Source: Leptospira perolatii (lineage in GTDB: Bacteria; Spirochaetota; Leptospiria; Leptospirales; Leptospiraceae). Taken from it: a stretch of DNA of 64,000 nucleotides. The notes beneath the pieces were generated by a model. The model ran no database searches. It saw nothing but the letters and a program-made list of their open reading frames with translations, and had not been told where the DNA came from. Positions 49,301 to 55,857 of this stretch are shown piece by piece. Both the position numbers and the translations under genes were made by a program. How positions within the stretch are numbered: the stretch's first letter is position 1; each line of letters opens with the position of its first letter. The DNA is taken from positions 1 to 64,000 of the forward strand of contig NZ_NPDZ01000009.1 in NCBI RefSeq assembly GCF_002811875.1, in the 5' to 3' direction.

Positions 49301-52300
49301 GTAGATCAACTTTACGAACTCAATCAGTCTCAGCAAAGGGATGTCCAGGTTGCACTTTGGGATTCCAAGGAAGCAGACTTTTTCGCAAAAAAACAGGAAT
49401 GGGTTCAGAACATACAGTTCCTCCAGGATACAGGCAATGCTCGCTTTAACGATATGGCTAGTGTTGTACTCAGGAACTGGGATGAATGGAGAACGGATTT
49501 CCGGAAGAAGGCAAAAGAAGGCGAAGATGCACATTTAAGAAAAATAGAAAAAGCGCTAAACGACAAAGCGAAATGGGAATCGGATTTTATTTCTATGATG
49601 AAAAAGTCGGACGATTCTACGCGAATTCGCGACGCTTATAACCAAATCCAGGAAACTATAGACAACTATTCGGAAACATTACCTGTAGGAGTCGCCGCGA
49701 ACCTGAATACAAATGCGATCCTGAATTCTGTTTTAAAAGAGGCTCCAGCCAAATTGGATGAGAAACTTCTAAATCAGGGTGCATTTCAGGACATCCAGTT
49801 TTTCATAGATCATTTGCAATCTTCTAAATTAGATAGTTCTAATGTAAAAGCTTTTGATCAGATGCGGAAGGAAATGGATGATAGAACACAGAAGATGGTC
49901 GTTCTCCAGACATTGGATAGTCTTTATTCTATTCCGACTACCTATGCAGAAACCATCAATCAGGCAAATCAGGATCTTCGAAAACAGCTTGGTCAGCAAT
50001 TGATGCAAGGTGGGTTCTTGCCTGTAGGTGACACTTTTATACGTCAAACGGTTGGTCCTACAGGAGAACCGCAGGCGCAAGTTTTACCAAATTATTCTTT
50101 CTTTATATACACTCCGCCTCGGTCCTTCCCAACAGTTAAGGACAGTGAAGGAAAGGAATGGGACCTCACGAACTACAATTCATTAGCTGCAAAAGGCGGC
50201 CCTGAATCCTTTGAACTGCAGCAGATGGTAAAGCTCGCTCAAAATGAGATGGAGATAGACTTCAAAAGAATTTACGACCCTGATAATCCTGCCAACCGAG
50301 AAATCGCACTCACGGTAATCGATCCTAAGGCAATGGCGAGGGTTCAAAGGGCTGCAACGGCTGGAATGCAGAGGCTATTTACAGACCCTGAGTCTGCGCT
50401 GAAATATAGTAAAGCTGATGAGCGCGGCAAAAAGGATATGGAAGAGGCCGCGATGAACTCTGGTTATTTAGTTGGGCCGACTGAGGGTGGAGCGTTTGGA
50501 GACCACCACTTTACACAGTTTTATACAATCCTAAAGCTCAAAGAAAAATACGATGAGATGAAACAGCAAGGCGAAGACCTGAAGGGCGACGGATTTTCAA
50601 ATGCCGTCGGTGGCGTTATGGAAGTTGCCACCTTAGGCTTATTAGACGGAAAGCAAGTCGCCAAATTCATGCACGATAATAAGGACGTCGTGAGCACGAT
50701 AGCTACAGTTGCTGCAGTGATTGCGGCTCCGTTTACCGGTGGAGCGTCCTTGCTTGCATTAGCAGCTTATAATGCAGTTCAAGGAGCCTATGAAGGAGGA
50801 GTATTAGGCGCAGCCGCAGGCGCAATTTCTGCTTATTCTACCTATACGGGAGTTGAAGTAAGTTACTCGTATGACGAAGGATTTAGTGGGAGCGTAGGTC
50901 TTCAGTTAGGTGAAGCCGTTAGTGTTGGAGCGAGTTATTCGGAGCAAGCAGGTTTTGGTGCAAGCGCTGGACTGAAATTAGGGAATTTTAGTGCTGGGGT
51001 CAGCTATACTCAGAGTGGTGGATTTGGAGTAGATCTAGGCCTGACGGTTGGCGGCAAGAACGCTCTAAGTGGGTTAGGTCTGAATGTCAGTTACAGTCAG
51101 TCCGCGGGTTTTGGCGCGGGTATAAGTTACTCTAAAGACATTAAGGGAAGCGGCGGTACTACGAAGGTGAGCGCCGGTTTGAGCTATAGCGATTCGGGCG
51201 GGCTCTCCGGAAATCTAAGTGCGACTCGAACGACCGAAACGAAGAATGGAGCTAATATTAGCAGAACCTCATTGACTGGAGGAATCAGTTACAATCGAAC
51301 CAATGGATTTGGTGCGAATGTAAGCGCAACTTTGTCGGATTCTTACGAAACCAAAGATCAGGTAAATGGTCGGGATGGAATTCGTACAAAAACGACGAAT
51401 GTAAACGCTGGCCTTTCCTACAGCGAGAAAGCAGGATTCGGGGCTAGCTTAAGTGCTTCGTATTCGGATACTTTCCAAGCAAATCGATACGATGTGACCG
51501 GTAGACCTCTTGCGCCACAAAGACCAACTATGCCGAGCCTACAATCTATTTCGGGTGGTTTATCTTGGAACGAGAGGGATGGGTTTTCGGGTAATTTAGA
51601 TATTAATGATATTCGTGCGCTCAGCTATTCTAAGGAAGGCGGACTCAGAGGAAACGAGAACTTTGGGAAGGAACTTTGGAAGGCACAGGCTGATAAGTTC
51701 CAAAAAGAAGCTCAGGAATATACGAAAGCACTTGCAGATCTCGAGTTGCAGGGGAAAAAAGAAGAGTGGCTCGCGGGAAAACGTGCATTAGACAAATATA
51801 AAGGAATGAACGATGAAGAAATCTTGGCAGCATACAAAGCTGAGATGGAACAAACCGGTCCAAAAGATGGCTCGCGAGATACTTGGTATGAAAAAGTTGC
51901 GGGTGACGTTTACGACGATATTGCCAGATCCCTGGGTTTTGGAACGAGTACGCAAGGCTTCATTGATGAAAGAGGAAATTTTCATCCTAGAACATGCTTT
52001 GTAGCCGGGACGTTGGTTCATACAAAAGTCGGGCTAAAGCCGATTGAGCAAATTCAAGTTGGTGATGAGGTCCTTAGTTGGGATGAAGATACTCAACTTA
52101 CTGAATTTAGGATCGTTACGGAGCTTTTTAGGAGGAACACAGATTTAATATATAAACTTTCCTTTAATGATGCAGAAATCATTGAAACTACTTGGAATCA
52201 CCCTTTCTGGGTAGTTGGAGAAGGATGGGTGGAAGTCCGAAACTTAAAAGTGAATGATCTGGTCATTAGTCATGACGGCACTAAACTTCCGATAAAGGAG

Positions 52301-53392
52301 ATAACTGTTAGTGAAAGAGTAGAAACTGTATACAACTTTGAGGTTAGTCAAACGCACACCTACTTTGTTGGCGAAAATTCTATTCTCGTGCACAATCAAA
52401 ATGAATACGGCGGTTACAACAGTGCCACCAATACCGTTGAAGTAATTGGTCGGAGAACTGAATTTGAGAAAGCACGATTAAAATATGATGCAGAAGGAAG
52501 CTATAATTCAACAGGAAGCGTCGGTAGATTCTTTCAACGAATCGGCAACTTTGTTACGGGTGATGGATTTCATGATGATGCGACTTTGATTGCCCAGGCT
52601 GGAAATGGAATTGAAAACGAAATTGAAAAAGAACACGCCATTGCGCAAAAGAAATTAGATCTCGGTTATCAGTTGAGCAATCAAGAAGAGCAGGACTACC
52701 TCGCGTATGAATTTAAGAATAATGTTAAACCCATTCTAGCAAATAATCCGAATTCCGTCCAAAGGGTGACTAGTGCTAGCCTTTATGGGAAGACGATGAA
52801 TATCATGCTTACTTCGGATTTCTGCACTACGTATTATCAATGTGCCAGTGATCCAACTCAAAGCCCACAGGGAATCACTCCAGAAGAGGTTGTCTATAGA
52901 CATTCGAATACGGCGGTAGGCACGTTCCTTCAGACGGCTATGGAACAGGATATTTCCTATATGCAGGTAAATGGCTTAGGTCGGCCACTAGCATCTGGTG
53001 GACACCATGGAGTTCCAATGGGTAGTACTGCTTTTGATATTCAGAAAATTGTATACGCCGACGGTGATACAAAAAACTTTATGGAATTTCCAAGTGGCGC
53101 AAAAATGGCACCAGATGATGCTGCCGGGACAAGGATGAATTCAGATCCAAGGTTAAATAGGTTTCTAAATGCACTTGGTAGTAACGCGATGCATGATAAT
53201 CGTTATACACAGGTGTTCTCACCATATGGCATGGACTACAATCTTGAAAAGGATGGATATGATCCAAAACCCAATGTAGGAGGACCTGGTAATAACGACC
53301 TACACTTGAATCATTTGCACTGGGGTATGTCCTTAACTCCTGCCGAGATGGCTAGGGATCGAAGGGCAAGGCCTGATTACGGAGGATGGTAA
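40388..53392 (+). CDS. Giant polymorphic-toxin-like protein: helical repeats, beta repeats, HINT domain, metallopeptidase-like C-terminal domain
   Basis: 4334 residues, start supported by GGGAGAGG 12 nt upstream. Order: basic N terminus; hydrophobic export segment at about 70-95; Trp-rich helical repeats (about 128-490) with recurring DW/QW/EW; coiled coils (about 574-805); long helical middle; hydrophobic helix near 2705-2745; Ala/Gly-rich hydrophobic stretch (about 3433-3487); eight beta repeats (about 3488-3755); HINT self-splicing-like domain from Cys3870 (CFVAGTLVHT) to His4002-Asn4003 (VHNQ); C-terminal domain of 331 residues. The last has GGHHGVPMGSTAFD (His4206, His4207, Asp4217) and HLNHLHWG (His4306, His4309, His4311), a zinc-peptidase-like set. 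I recall a Leptospira-only family of very long proteins (TIGR04388) that this should match. The architecture of delivery shaft, HINT, variable tip and downstream small gene fits a secreted toxin. Confidence 0.85.
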   Translation: MKLRLAKIQSFFNYLFQKIFHISLSQSKWEPKNKYSTFMSWSDLQFRSLLTPTSVKRSKRKLGKYLRLLFLSLVKYALTSIVILDIALSPLAADPSMFRDLWRNGSDGKLERQYRKADGASNESDWDQTLLQGTRLLRADWEAGAEREIEKELLKNSQADRDQLRIELEKDKLVVLAEWESDVQREIDTRKGDWKARVTGSSLESTISNIDKDIIFQAIAQAEQLSRSGENASEKVNLFDGSMTSILSAIRSDWEGELDQKLVGLSQGVSFSSQDERDSFLVSLFQIKKHFLAEYSYEESALVSSYRAQFVAKENENDDLENRIAQETNPSELAILLINRAKRKIQDNYGGILPPDGSFIAPPISAIEGEDYQSKFLKALQDGQSQWQGAIDDLVLGKLRFDDATGQQWKSGEGDWTEAYNQVITAKENWTKTVQAQIQKGLEAWDKSASDLQKNKQKAITELDRTIATNNEQWQAHVRGIENVVSGGADTLATITSNKQFFREALDRANAAGSGYGPGIITEYQNQLNYWTGLETRIRNIVSASQNQIHDQDMRGTEVGQGLLVNAGGSDSFIYTSAELELKIAKEELNLLQQKKDRAQKVYDYAVQNVGNRTAEQIATELETARSAFKTQETAYLSLLAELNGGGDISSSSTGLNPNTTNTGGTATTSGGSILSQLEEANKVLETKRKKLEETRALMEERRAAYESVTKMQVLVNNPQLLGKIGELKTDPGDNKTDSGLRYEIFQASKEIERQREVLRQQEAEMYKLSYERENALRTESFYNETLKKILEFEKLKENKSLLETLLNKSGSLSEKIDSMLSGNNLVTLYGNELSVQMRSNLVNLQTGLTDLDQPVLASADNFSSQVNAVKGVSSSFPIAQLNSKKEDLERYLDKMILLRNSISETNSFDISYIDINKLDQGILYLNQLVSDWNDRADSMRDGFESIEESAQDYLDFATANNAKKGSIEFSNEILSATGNMQESALKVGAFQTYLGEIQKTTGYLNTVFLDSFQIGSATIDSTLTGMERTAAKKTLSEISTMYDSGFKEWSSVLGNAAEPFGNLNTVFAGFGQSVQAFRASLENRSAIGKKASAELLSMYDGFQIEYEGRKTELQFLLNPDGNSETLAALQKSTELHKNLEGARLNEKALEILTDYLKDLSGEEKNIDSVYLKILKDADDRFTNLDVGTDALQERKAMELVLDYVRANRNSLGRSLASADYDEFIEALQLQTSSAAKVRSFYESGGALSESERNSIREGDNNDDKRELSEYYSFGSTFFFKQAIQKVEALDAVVQRFDAFADQVRSGGVLSALRDDYFKLQENKTNGLLKEIHEYVGSLSNLNATDFLQDSFQLGDNTDHDWGAEALRKNLLQDWLSGKTGEQEFLSTLQDFDKLGTIFDAKQAVQVYSETLNYSEDLKEKNDTLQSSLENINLFLGSSSEAPEAVLGLMVDDLRDYYSDRFGEVQNLYNLKDAKDSSTPPELIFKDVDFSPLEQYVSEFETTLEEWSATKDSLKDANDSFLAERSALSSLVPGSPEFVAQVTVVKDKFNALKQIFTETNYYLQKLSSDTVKVNEDARTLLSGMKEVMGLPDKFLVNNNSLPLLPAGIRADYENNGGVYDFQYYATSQGQTVDGLILLDALFARNSVSAFERQNDYSKAASKVSTIESTELGFAQLANAEQSKQVVSVKIEEFRNGLKDRIQVFLGDGQKNQVTQEQLVGYVNQLRTFFLEKQAKGEQVNSSVLEALENAGTFTDEIEKLRFFQGIPNSDRTIASTQSNWESAKQHTTAIKESQTLFRDLQDTLRNLEKSGQPLYTSMDKIEETLKKFDDLQGKLSNKNFTLDGEILTGMGSLRQYAWEAHKSNLAQAFLIRTNENTTVDQFITEVKAGKYILPGQNGARIEKSAKFIGNDLTALQIEELTSYLQVYSDEVKIYSAEINTGIDAILTVTDPEIREELKTQSLASNYDKIQASISQGQLLSVGALPPELKDYAIVTNYLAFLSSNPSWKTSDSADRAAALNEYLLRMGTDNGEGTILSDFLSHYLERNSSYYLKTEKLKERDLLANYYNGTDSQNLKPDDLVGLSNWLKEKKYEDSLVSSLNQAVRMNTILSGYVGDSESEYFSYLGGKLAGGISDSEKQGLVLSQAGLYNPFGFENPIQGLKTEQFLKNFQHKTGFDYFLSKLDGQDLKFTKEIVEADRIEKNMKFSYDILKKNVLVESYLSYLNITPFGQLEPSDQKKIQDRLRELEMQAEQRLGNFLGIVESYSSATFDPLKADANPSIRRALEDFRASGYEIRDAVYEKDSEGEYVFKGGLDNLYGIIENYVDNNLPGRFAVSDPYAETASAKGSMSSSADSIITAGKSIGILTQIAQKYRGKVGVALENALVSDLQVYKDNFNSALTDFQSSEAEFNTQKTAVETIQSNYSAKRQEITVSYDQLENSSKALSELSSVYDFATLLNYSQHQSEENAPVTELKKPKDLAKERLDSATTEVTAKLKEIEEIQKRVDKKTTIAALNADSQVSLNKQQTEDWAERALRFSKAETVIKDRITTLKREIATQRSNLQGQLDLILVPPAYEINANSLNGLLDVTKSNYKKNEKDLRDEYSIVEGILNGKIGAWDFISGSRGSTSPLSYGGGLALKYPEHNILGFVNARRGPGGAASYMKNVTEALDGVWIWQDDNRSYQAAAQRLGSNTYSEYFNNMQAKLWEAIGATSLVIMIMSWGDPTIAIEAINRRERLGETARTLMGGIDDAAKYAGNLKDLQAELNYYTDISTAEQLRTVMLGSGDTQGRFKINTGLVAGDLDYLSGSGKLAPSSLRWEGGKEPLNLDRIAGKNGDPVTQNRYIHDAYGLLIRNDTSYVPGGASATATDSTTKNSDGVKTAFMTSGDEFVSALAVLARAQYDIERDEYYAAQEAFIGPGGQKVDKRDILDDREQFYANLMQNLSKNSGQNIEYEMYRTVISDYMGQGKIVDQLYELNQSQQRDVQVALWDSKEADFFAKKQEWVQNIQFLQDTGNARFNDMASVVLRNWDEWRTDFRKKAKEGEDAHLRKIEKALNDKAKWESDFISMMKKSDDSTRIRDAYNQIQETIDNYSETLPVGVAANLNTNAILNSVLKEAPAKLDEKLLNQGAFQDIQFFIDHLQSSKLDSSNVKAFDQMRKEMDDRTQKMVVLQTLDSLYSIPTTYAETINQANQDLRKQLGQQLMQGGFLPVGDTFIRQTVGPTGEPQAQVLPNYSFFIYTPPRSFPTVKDSEGKEWDLTNYNSLAAKGGPESFELQQMVKLAQNEMEIDFKRIYDPDNPANREIALTVIDPKAMARVQRAATAGMQRLFTDPESALKYSKADERGKKDMEEAAMNSGYLVGPTEGGAFGDHHFTQFYTILKLKEKYDEMKQQGEDLKGDGFSNAVGGVMEVATLGLLDGKQVAKFMHDNKDVVSTIATVAAVIAAPFTGGASLLALAAYNAVQGAYEGGVLGAAAGAISAYSTYTGVEVSYSYDEGFSGSVGLQLGEAVSVGASYSEQAGFGASAGLKLGNFSAGVSYTQSGGFGVDLGLTVGGKNALSGLGLNVSYSQSAGFGAGISYSKDIKGSGGTTKVSAGLSYSDSGGLSGNLSATRTTETKNGANISRTSLTGGISYNRTNGFGANVSATLSDSYETKDQVNGRDGIRTKTTNVNAGLSYSEKAGFGASLSASYSDTFQANRYDVTGRPLAPQRPTMPSLQSISGGLSWNERDGFSGNLDINDIRALSYSKEGGLRGNENFGKELWKAQADKFQKEAQEYTKALADLELQGKKEEWLAGKRALDKYKGMNDEEILAAYKAEMEQTGPKDGSRDTWYEKVAGDVYDDIARSLGFGTSTQGFIDERGNFHPRTCFVAGTLVHTKVGLKPIEQIQVGDEVLSWDEDTQLTEFRIVTELFRRNTDLIYKLSFNDAEIIETTWNHPFWVVGEGWVEVRNLKVNDLVISHDGTKLPIKEITVSERVETVYNFEVSQTHTYFVGENSILVHNQNEYGGYNSATNTVEVIGRRTEFEKARLKYDAEGSYNSTGSVGRFFQRIGNFVTGDGFHDDATLIAQAGNGIENEIEKEHAIAQKKLDLGYQLSNQEEQDYLAYEFKNNVKPILANNPNSVQRVTSASLYGKTMNIMLTSDFCTTYYQCASDPTQSPQGITPEEVVYRHSNTAVGTFLQTAMEQDISYMQVNGLGRPLASGGHHGVPMGSTAFDIQKIVYADGDTKNFMEFPSGAKMAPDDAAGTRMNSDPRLNRFLNALGSNAMHDNRYTQVFSPYGMDYNLEKDGYDPKPNVGGPGNNDLHLNHLHWGMSLTPAEMARDRRARPDYGGW
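50851..51650 (+). repeat. Eight in-frame beta repeats within the giant protein
   Basis: Units with consensus (V/L)-x-x-G-(V/L/I)-SYS-x-x-x-GFG-A-x-(V/L) recur at 23 to about 45 residue spacing, for example ASYSEQAGFGAS, VSYTQSGGFGVD, LSYSDSGGLSGN, LSYSEKAGFGAS, LSWNERDGFSGN. The in-between loops lengthen towards the 3' end. Alternating residues suggest beta hairpins, as in barrels or filamentous adhesins. The DNA is diverged, so copies are old. Confidence 0.8.
51995..52396 (+). other. HINT (intein-like) domain of the giant protein
   Basis: Codons for residues 3870-4003. Starts with Cys after RT, has block-B-like WNHPFWV with the family His, and ends with YFVGENSILVHNQ, as in polymorphic toxin pretoxin-HINT domains. 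It likely cleaves the chain near Asn4003 to free the C-terminal 331 residues. Confidence 0.85.
52397..53389 (+). other. Putative zinc-peptidase-like effector domain
   Basis: Residues 4004-4334. HHG...AFD with Asp4217, and HLNHLHW near the C terminus, resemble the ligands of LAS-type (M15/M74) or M23 peptidoglycan peptidases, but the His-to-Asp spacing is longer than the usual H-x6-D, so this is a divergent or new form. DNA and RNA toxins cannot be excluded. The nucleotide span is the domain only, not a separate gene. Confidence 0.5.
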
Positions 53393-53397
53393 GAGTA

Positions 53398-54087
53398 ATG
53401 ATGAAATATGCATTAATTGTAATCCTTAGCAGCTACCTATTTACATGCAACCTTGGATCGAAAGAACAATGCACGAGTGAAACTAAAGGGCAGATTGTTA
53501 CAACTAAGCCGAAACTTTACAAGTCGCGAGAGGATCAATCTCCAGTAGTGTTGGATTACTTGGCCGGCAAATATTTCTATGTTTGCTCAGGTGAGTATCT
53601 TGGAAAACGGCTGCAGCCCGAGGTGCTAATAAAAGGGTTTTATATTGTGGAAGGGACACAGCAACCGTCTGAAGAATTTTACTTTCCAACAGGAGATTTA
53701 TATTTCTTTAATGTAAGGAAAGATGCAACTTTATCGGAGTTCGATGGCCTATGGACTAATCGTGAACTTTCGCTAGAGTATTATCTAACTTATATCGTAA
53801 ACGTAAAGACGAAAACGATTTCATATACGATGAATGGTAATTGTCGCATCGACAATAGCGAAGTAATTTGTTTCGATGAATACTCGGGAAAAAAATCCAC
53901 GATGCTCGCCAATTTCGTATTTGCTAATGGATCCCTAAAAGGAAGATTTAATAGATTAGTAAATCCAGAGAAAAGAGAAATTAATTTACCCGCTTCGGTA
54001 AAAAATTTGGATTTTGAGCTTTTTAAATGCAGCGATAGAGCAATATGCAATAATCACGGTTTGGCTTTAATCAAAGGATCAAAATGA
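53398..54087 (+). CDS. Lipoprotein, candidate immunity protein of the giant toxin
   Basis: About 229 residues. ATG at 53398 is preferred, with GGAGG 13-17 nt upstream; ATG 53401 and an overlapping ATG 53386 are alternatives. Signal MMKYALIVILSSYLFTC, lipobox FTC with Cys about residue 17, then a beta-rich domain with several Cys (SKEQCTSE, YVCSGEY, GNCRIDN, FKCSD, ICNNHG). I know no family. The position directly after a HINT toxin tip is where immunity genes sit, and a lipoprotein would guard the periplasm. Confidence 0.65.
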   Translation: MMKYALIVILSSYLFTCNLGSKEQCTSETKGQIVTTKPKLYKSREDQSPVVLDYLAGKYFYVCSGEYLGKRLQPEVLIKGFYIVEGTQQPSEEFYFPTGDLYFFNVRKDATLSEFDGLWTNRELSLEYYLTYIVNVKTKTISYTMNGNCRIDNSEVICFDEYSGKKSTMLANFVFANGSLKGRFNRLVNPEKREINLPASVKNLDFELFKCSDRAICNNHGLALIKGSK

Positions 54088-54194
54088 AAGAGTATGGGAT
54101 TTGGGTCCTCTTTTTTCTCAATATTTATCCCAGTAGTAATTCAGAAATTTGCAGCGGGCAAAGTTCTGAGAAGACGTTCGAGTTTCGGATTTGA
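54084..54194 (+). CDS. Short ORF overlapping the lipoprotein stop, perhaps a decayed lipoprotein
   Basis: ATG overlaps the TGA of the preceding gene as ATGA. 36 codons, starting MKEYGIWVLFFLNIYPSSNS and ending RI. Its start resembles the signal of the preceding lipoprotein but lacks a lipobox, so it may be the remnant of a second immunity-type gene. Too short to be sure it is translated. Confidence 0.3.
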   Translation: MKEYGIWVLFFLNIYPSSNSEICSGQSSEKTFEFRI

Positions 54195-54239
54195 CTCAAG
54201 AAAACCAGATTGTTCGAGATTCCAAGTGAACTCAAGAAA

Positions 54240-55406
54240 CTAAGCCGCACCAGCGTGATTCAGATGAATCTCTTTGGGATCTGTTGGTAGCGTAAGAGAG
54301 AACTTGGTAAACTCCATCGGAACGCTTTCGAATGTCAAATCGCCTCCGTTCTCTCTGGCGATTCCGAGGCTGACGGAAAGCCCGAGACCTGTTCCGGTTC
54401 CCACCCCCTTGGTGGTGAAAAAGTTCTTAAAGACTCGCTCTTGATTTTCTGGTCTGATGCCGGCTCCCCGATCCTCTACAACGAATTTCACGAAATTGGT
54501 TCCCTCTCTACTAATTACAGAGGCAGAAATAATGATCCTCTTGTTGTCATCATGCTCCGGATAACGCTCGTTCAGAGCATCAATCGAATTGTTCACTAAA
54601 TTCAGCAGGATTTGTATAACCTGACCTTCCTTGCAAATGCAGTCAGGAAGATCATTAGAAATATCTAAATAAAGACTAATCGAATTCATTTTGATCCTTT
54701 GGCTTGCAATGGAAAAAAGCTTTTCGATGATAGTTCTTACTTCCGTTTTCCTCAATTCTCCTTTCTCATTTCTTGAAAATTTAAGTAAGTCCTTGACTGC
54801 AACGGAAATCCTTTCTCCTTCCTGGGAAATTCTGGTCGCTAGCTTATCAATCTTGTATTTTTCCTCGGAATTCTGTATTAGCTTTGCGTACTCTATAATT
54901 GCCATTAATGGATTATTGATTTCGTGCGCCATCGCGCCAGCTAACAGTCCCATTGCCTCGAGCTTTTGGCTTTGTCGCAGTTGCTCTTCTAATTCAAACT
55001 TTTCTTTTTCTGCCTTTCTTCTCGCCTCGTGCTCTTCCATCTCCCGGATTGCTCTTTGCAAAGCTGGAGCCAACTTGACCAATCTGTCCTTCAGAACGTA
55101 ATCTGTTGCTCCTCTTTTCAAGGTTTGAATTGCAGCGTCTTCACCATAAGTTCCCGAAACGAATATAAACGGAGTGCCGGGACAATTTTCCCGAGCTAAA
55201 GATAGCGCCGATAGTCCGTCAAAATTAGGAAGTGAAAAATCGGACAGGATCAGGTCGGGCTTGTCTTCCCTTAGTGCTCTGACATAGCTTTCCCTGTCTT
55301 GCACGTGTATGGAAGAGTAATGAAAGTTTTCCTTATGGAGAGCCCTTTGGATCAACTCCAAGTCGGTTAATGAATCTTCTAAAAATAGAAACTTTAGCTC
55401 TTTCAT
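54240..55406 (-). CDS. Response-regulator/histidine-kinase hybrid
   Basis: 388 residues: receiver domain (about 4-120; Asp in ILSDFSLPNFDG), short helix, HisKA with AHEINNPLMAIIEYAKL (phospho-His in AHE) and HATPase_c with NLVNNSIDAL and GTGTGLGLSVSLG. No transmembrane segment, so cytoplasmic. Last gene of the three-gene unit, separated by 1 nt from the response regulator. It could pass phosphate from its own receiver input or serve as a secondary kinase. Confidence 0.92.
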   Translation of the reverse strand: MKELKFLFLEDSLTDLELIQRALHKENFHYSSIHVQDRESYVRALREDKPDLILSDFSLPNFDGLSALSLARENCPGTPFIFVSGTYGEDAAIQTLKRGATDYVLKDRLVKLAPALQRAIREMEEHEARRKAEKEKFELEEQLRQSQKLEAMGLLAGAMAHEINNPLMAIIEYAKLIQNSEEKYKIDKLATRISQEGERISVAVKDLLKFSRNEKGELRKTEVRTIIEKLFSIASQRIKMNSISLYLDISNDLPDCICKEGQVIQILLNLVNNSIDALNERYPEHDDNKRIIISASVISREGTNFVKFVVEDRGAGIRPENQERVFKNFFTTKGVGTGTGLGLSVSLGIARENGGDLTFESVPMEFTKFSLTLPTDPKEIHLNHAGAA

Positions 55407-55407
55407 A

Positions 55408-55857
55408 CTAGTTCGCCGGTCGATTTAGTATGCACCAGTACTTTCCTATTTCTGAAACAGTAAGGATTAGTTTCTCAAACTCTACTGGTTTGATTATGTA
55501 ACTGTTTGCTCCGTATCTGTAGCTATCTGCGATGTCTCTTTCTTCCGCAGAAGAAGTTAGCATTATGACCGGAATCGATTTAAGACTTTCATCTGATTTC
55601 ATTCTTTTTAACACCTCTAACCCGTCCACCTTTGGCATTTTTAAATCCAAAAGAACAAAAATCGGTCTTTCATTAGGATTGCGACTTAGGAACTTTCCCT
55701 GGCAAAAAAGAAACTCTAGCGCTTCTTCTCCGTCCTGAACATGAAAGACTCTATGCGTTATATTATTTTTTTTGAATCCTCTTAATGTCAGCTCCGCATC
55801 GTTTAGATTATCTTCCGCATAAAGAATATCGCAGGCTTCGAATCCAGTGGTGTTCAT
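55408..55857 (-). CDS. Rcp1-type single-domain response regulator
   Basis: 149 residues, only a receiver domain. The Asp is in FVLLDLKMPKVDG, with ILYAEDNLNDAE at the N terminus and KPVEFEKL after the Lys. The long loop before the acceptor strand (EALEFLFCQGKF) is typical of Rcp1-like partners of phytochrome-type kinases. Start overlaps the upstream kinase stop (ATGA). Confidence 0.92.
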   Translation of the reverse strand: MNTTGFEACDILYAEDNLNDAELTLRGFKKNNITHRVFHVQDGEEALEFLFCQGKFLSRNPNERPIFVLLDLKMPKVDGLEVLKRMKSDESLKSIPVIMLTSSAEERDIADSYRYGANSYIIKPVEFEKLILTVSEIGKYWCILNRPAN

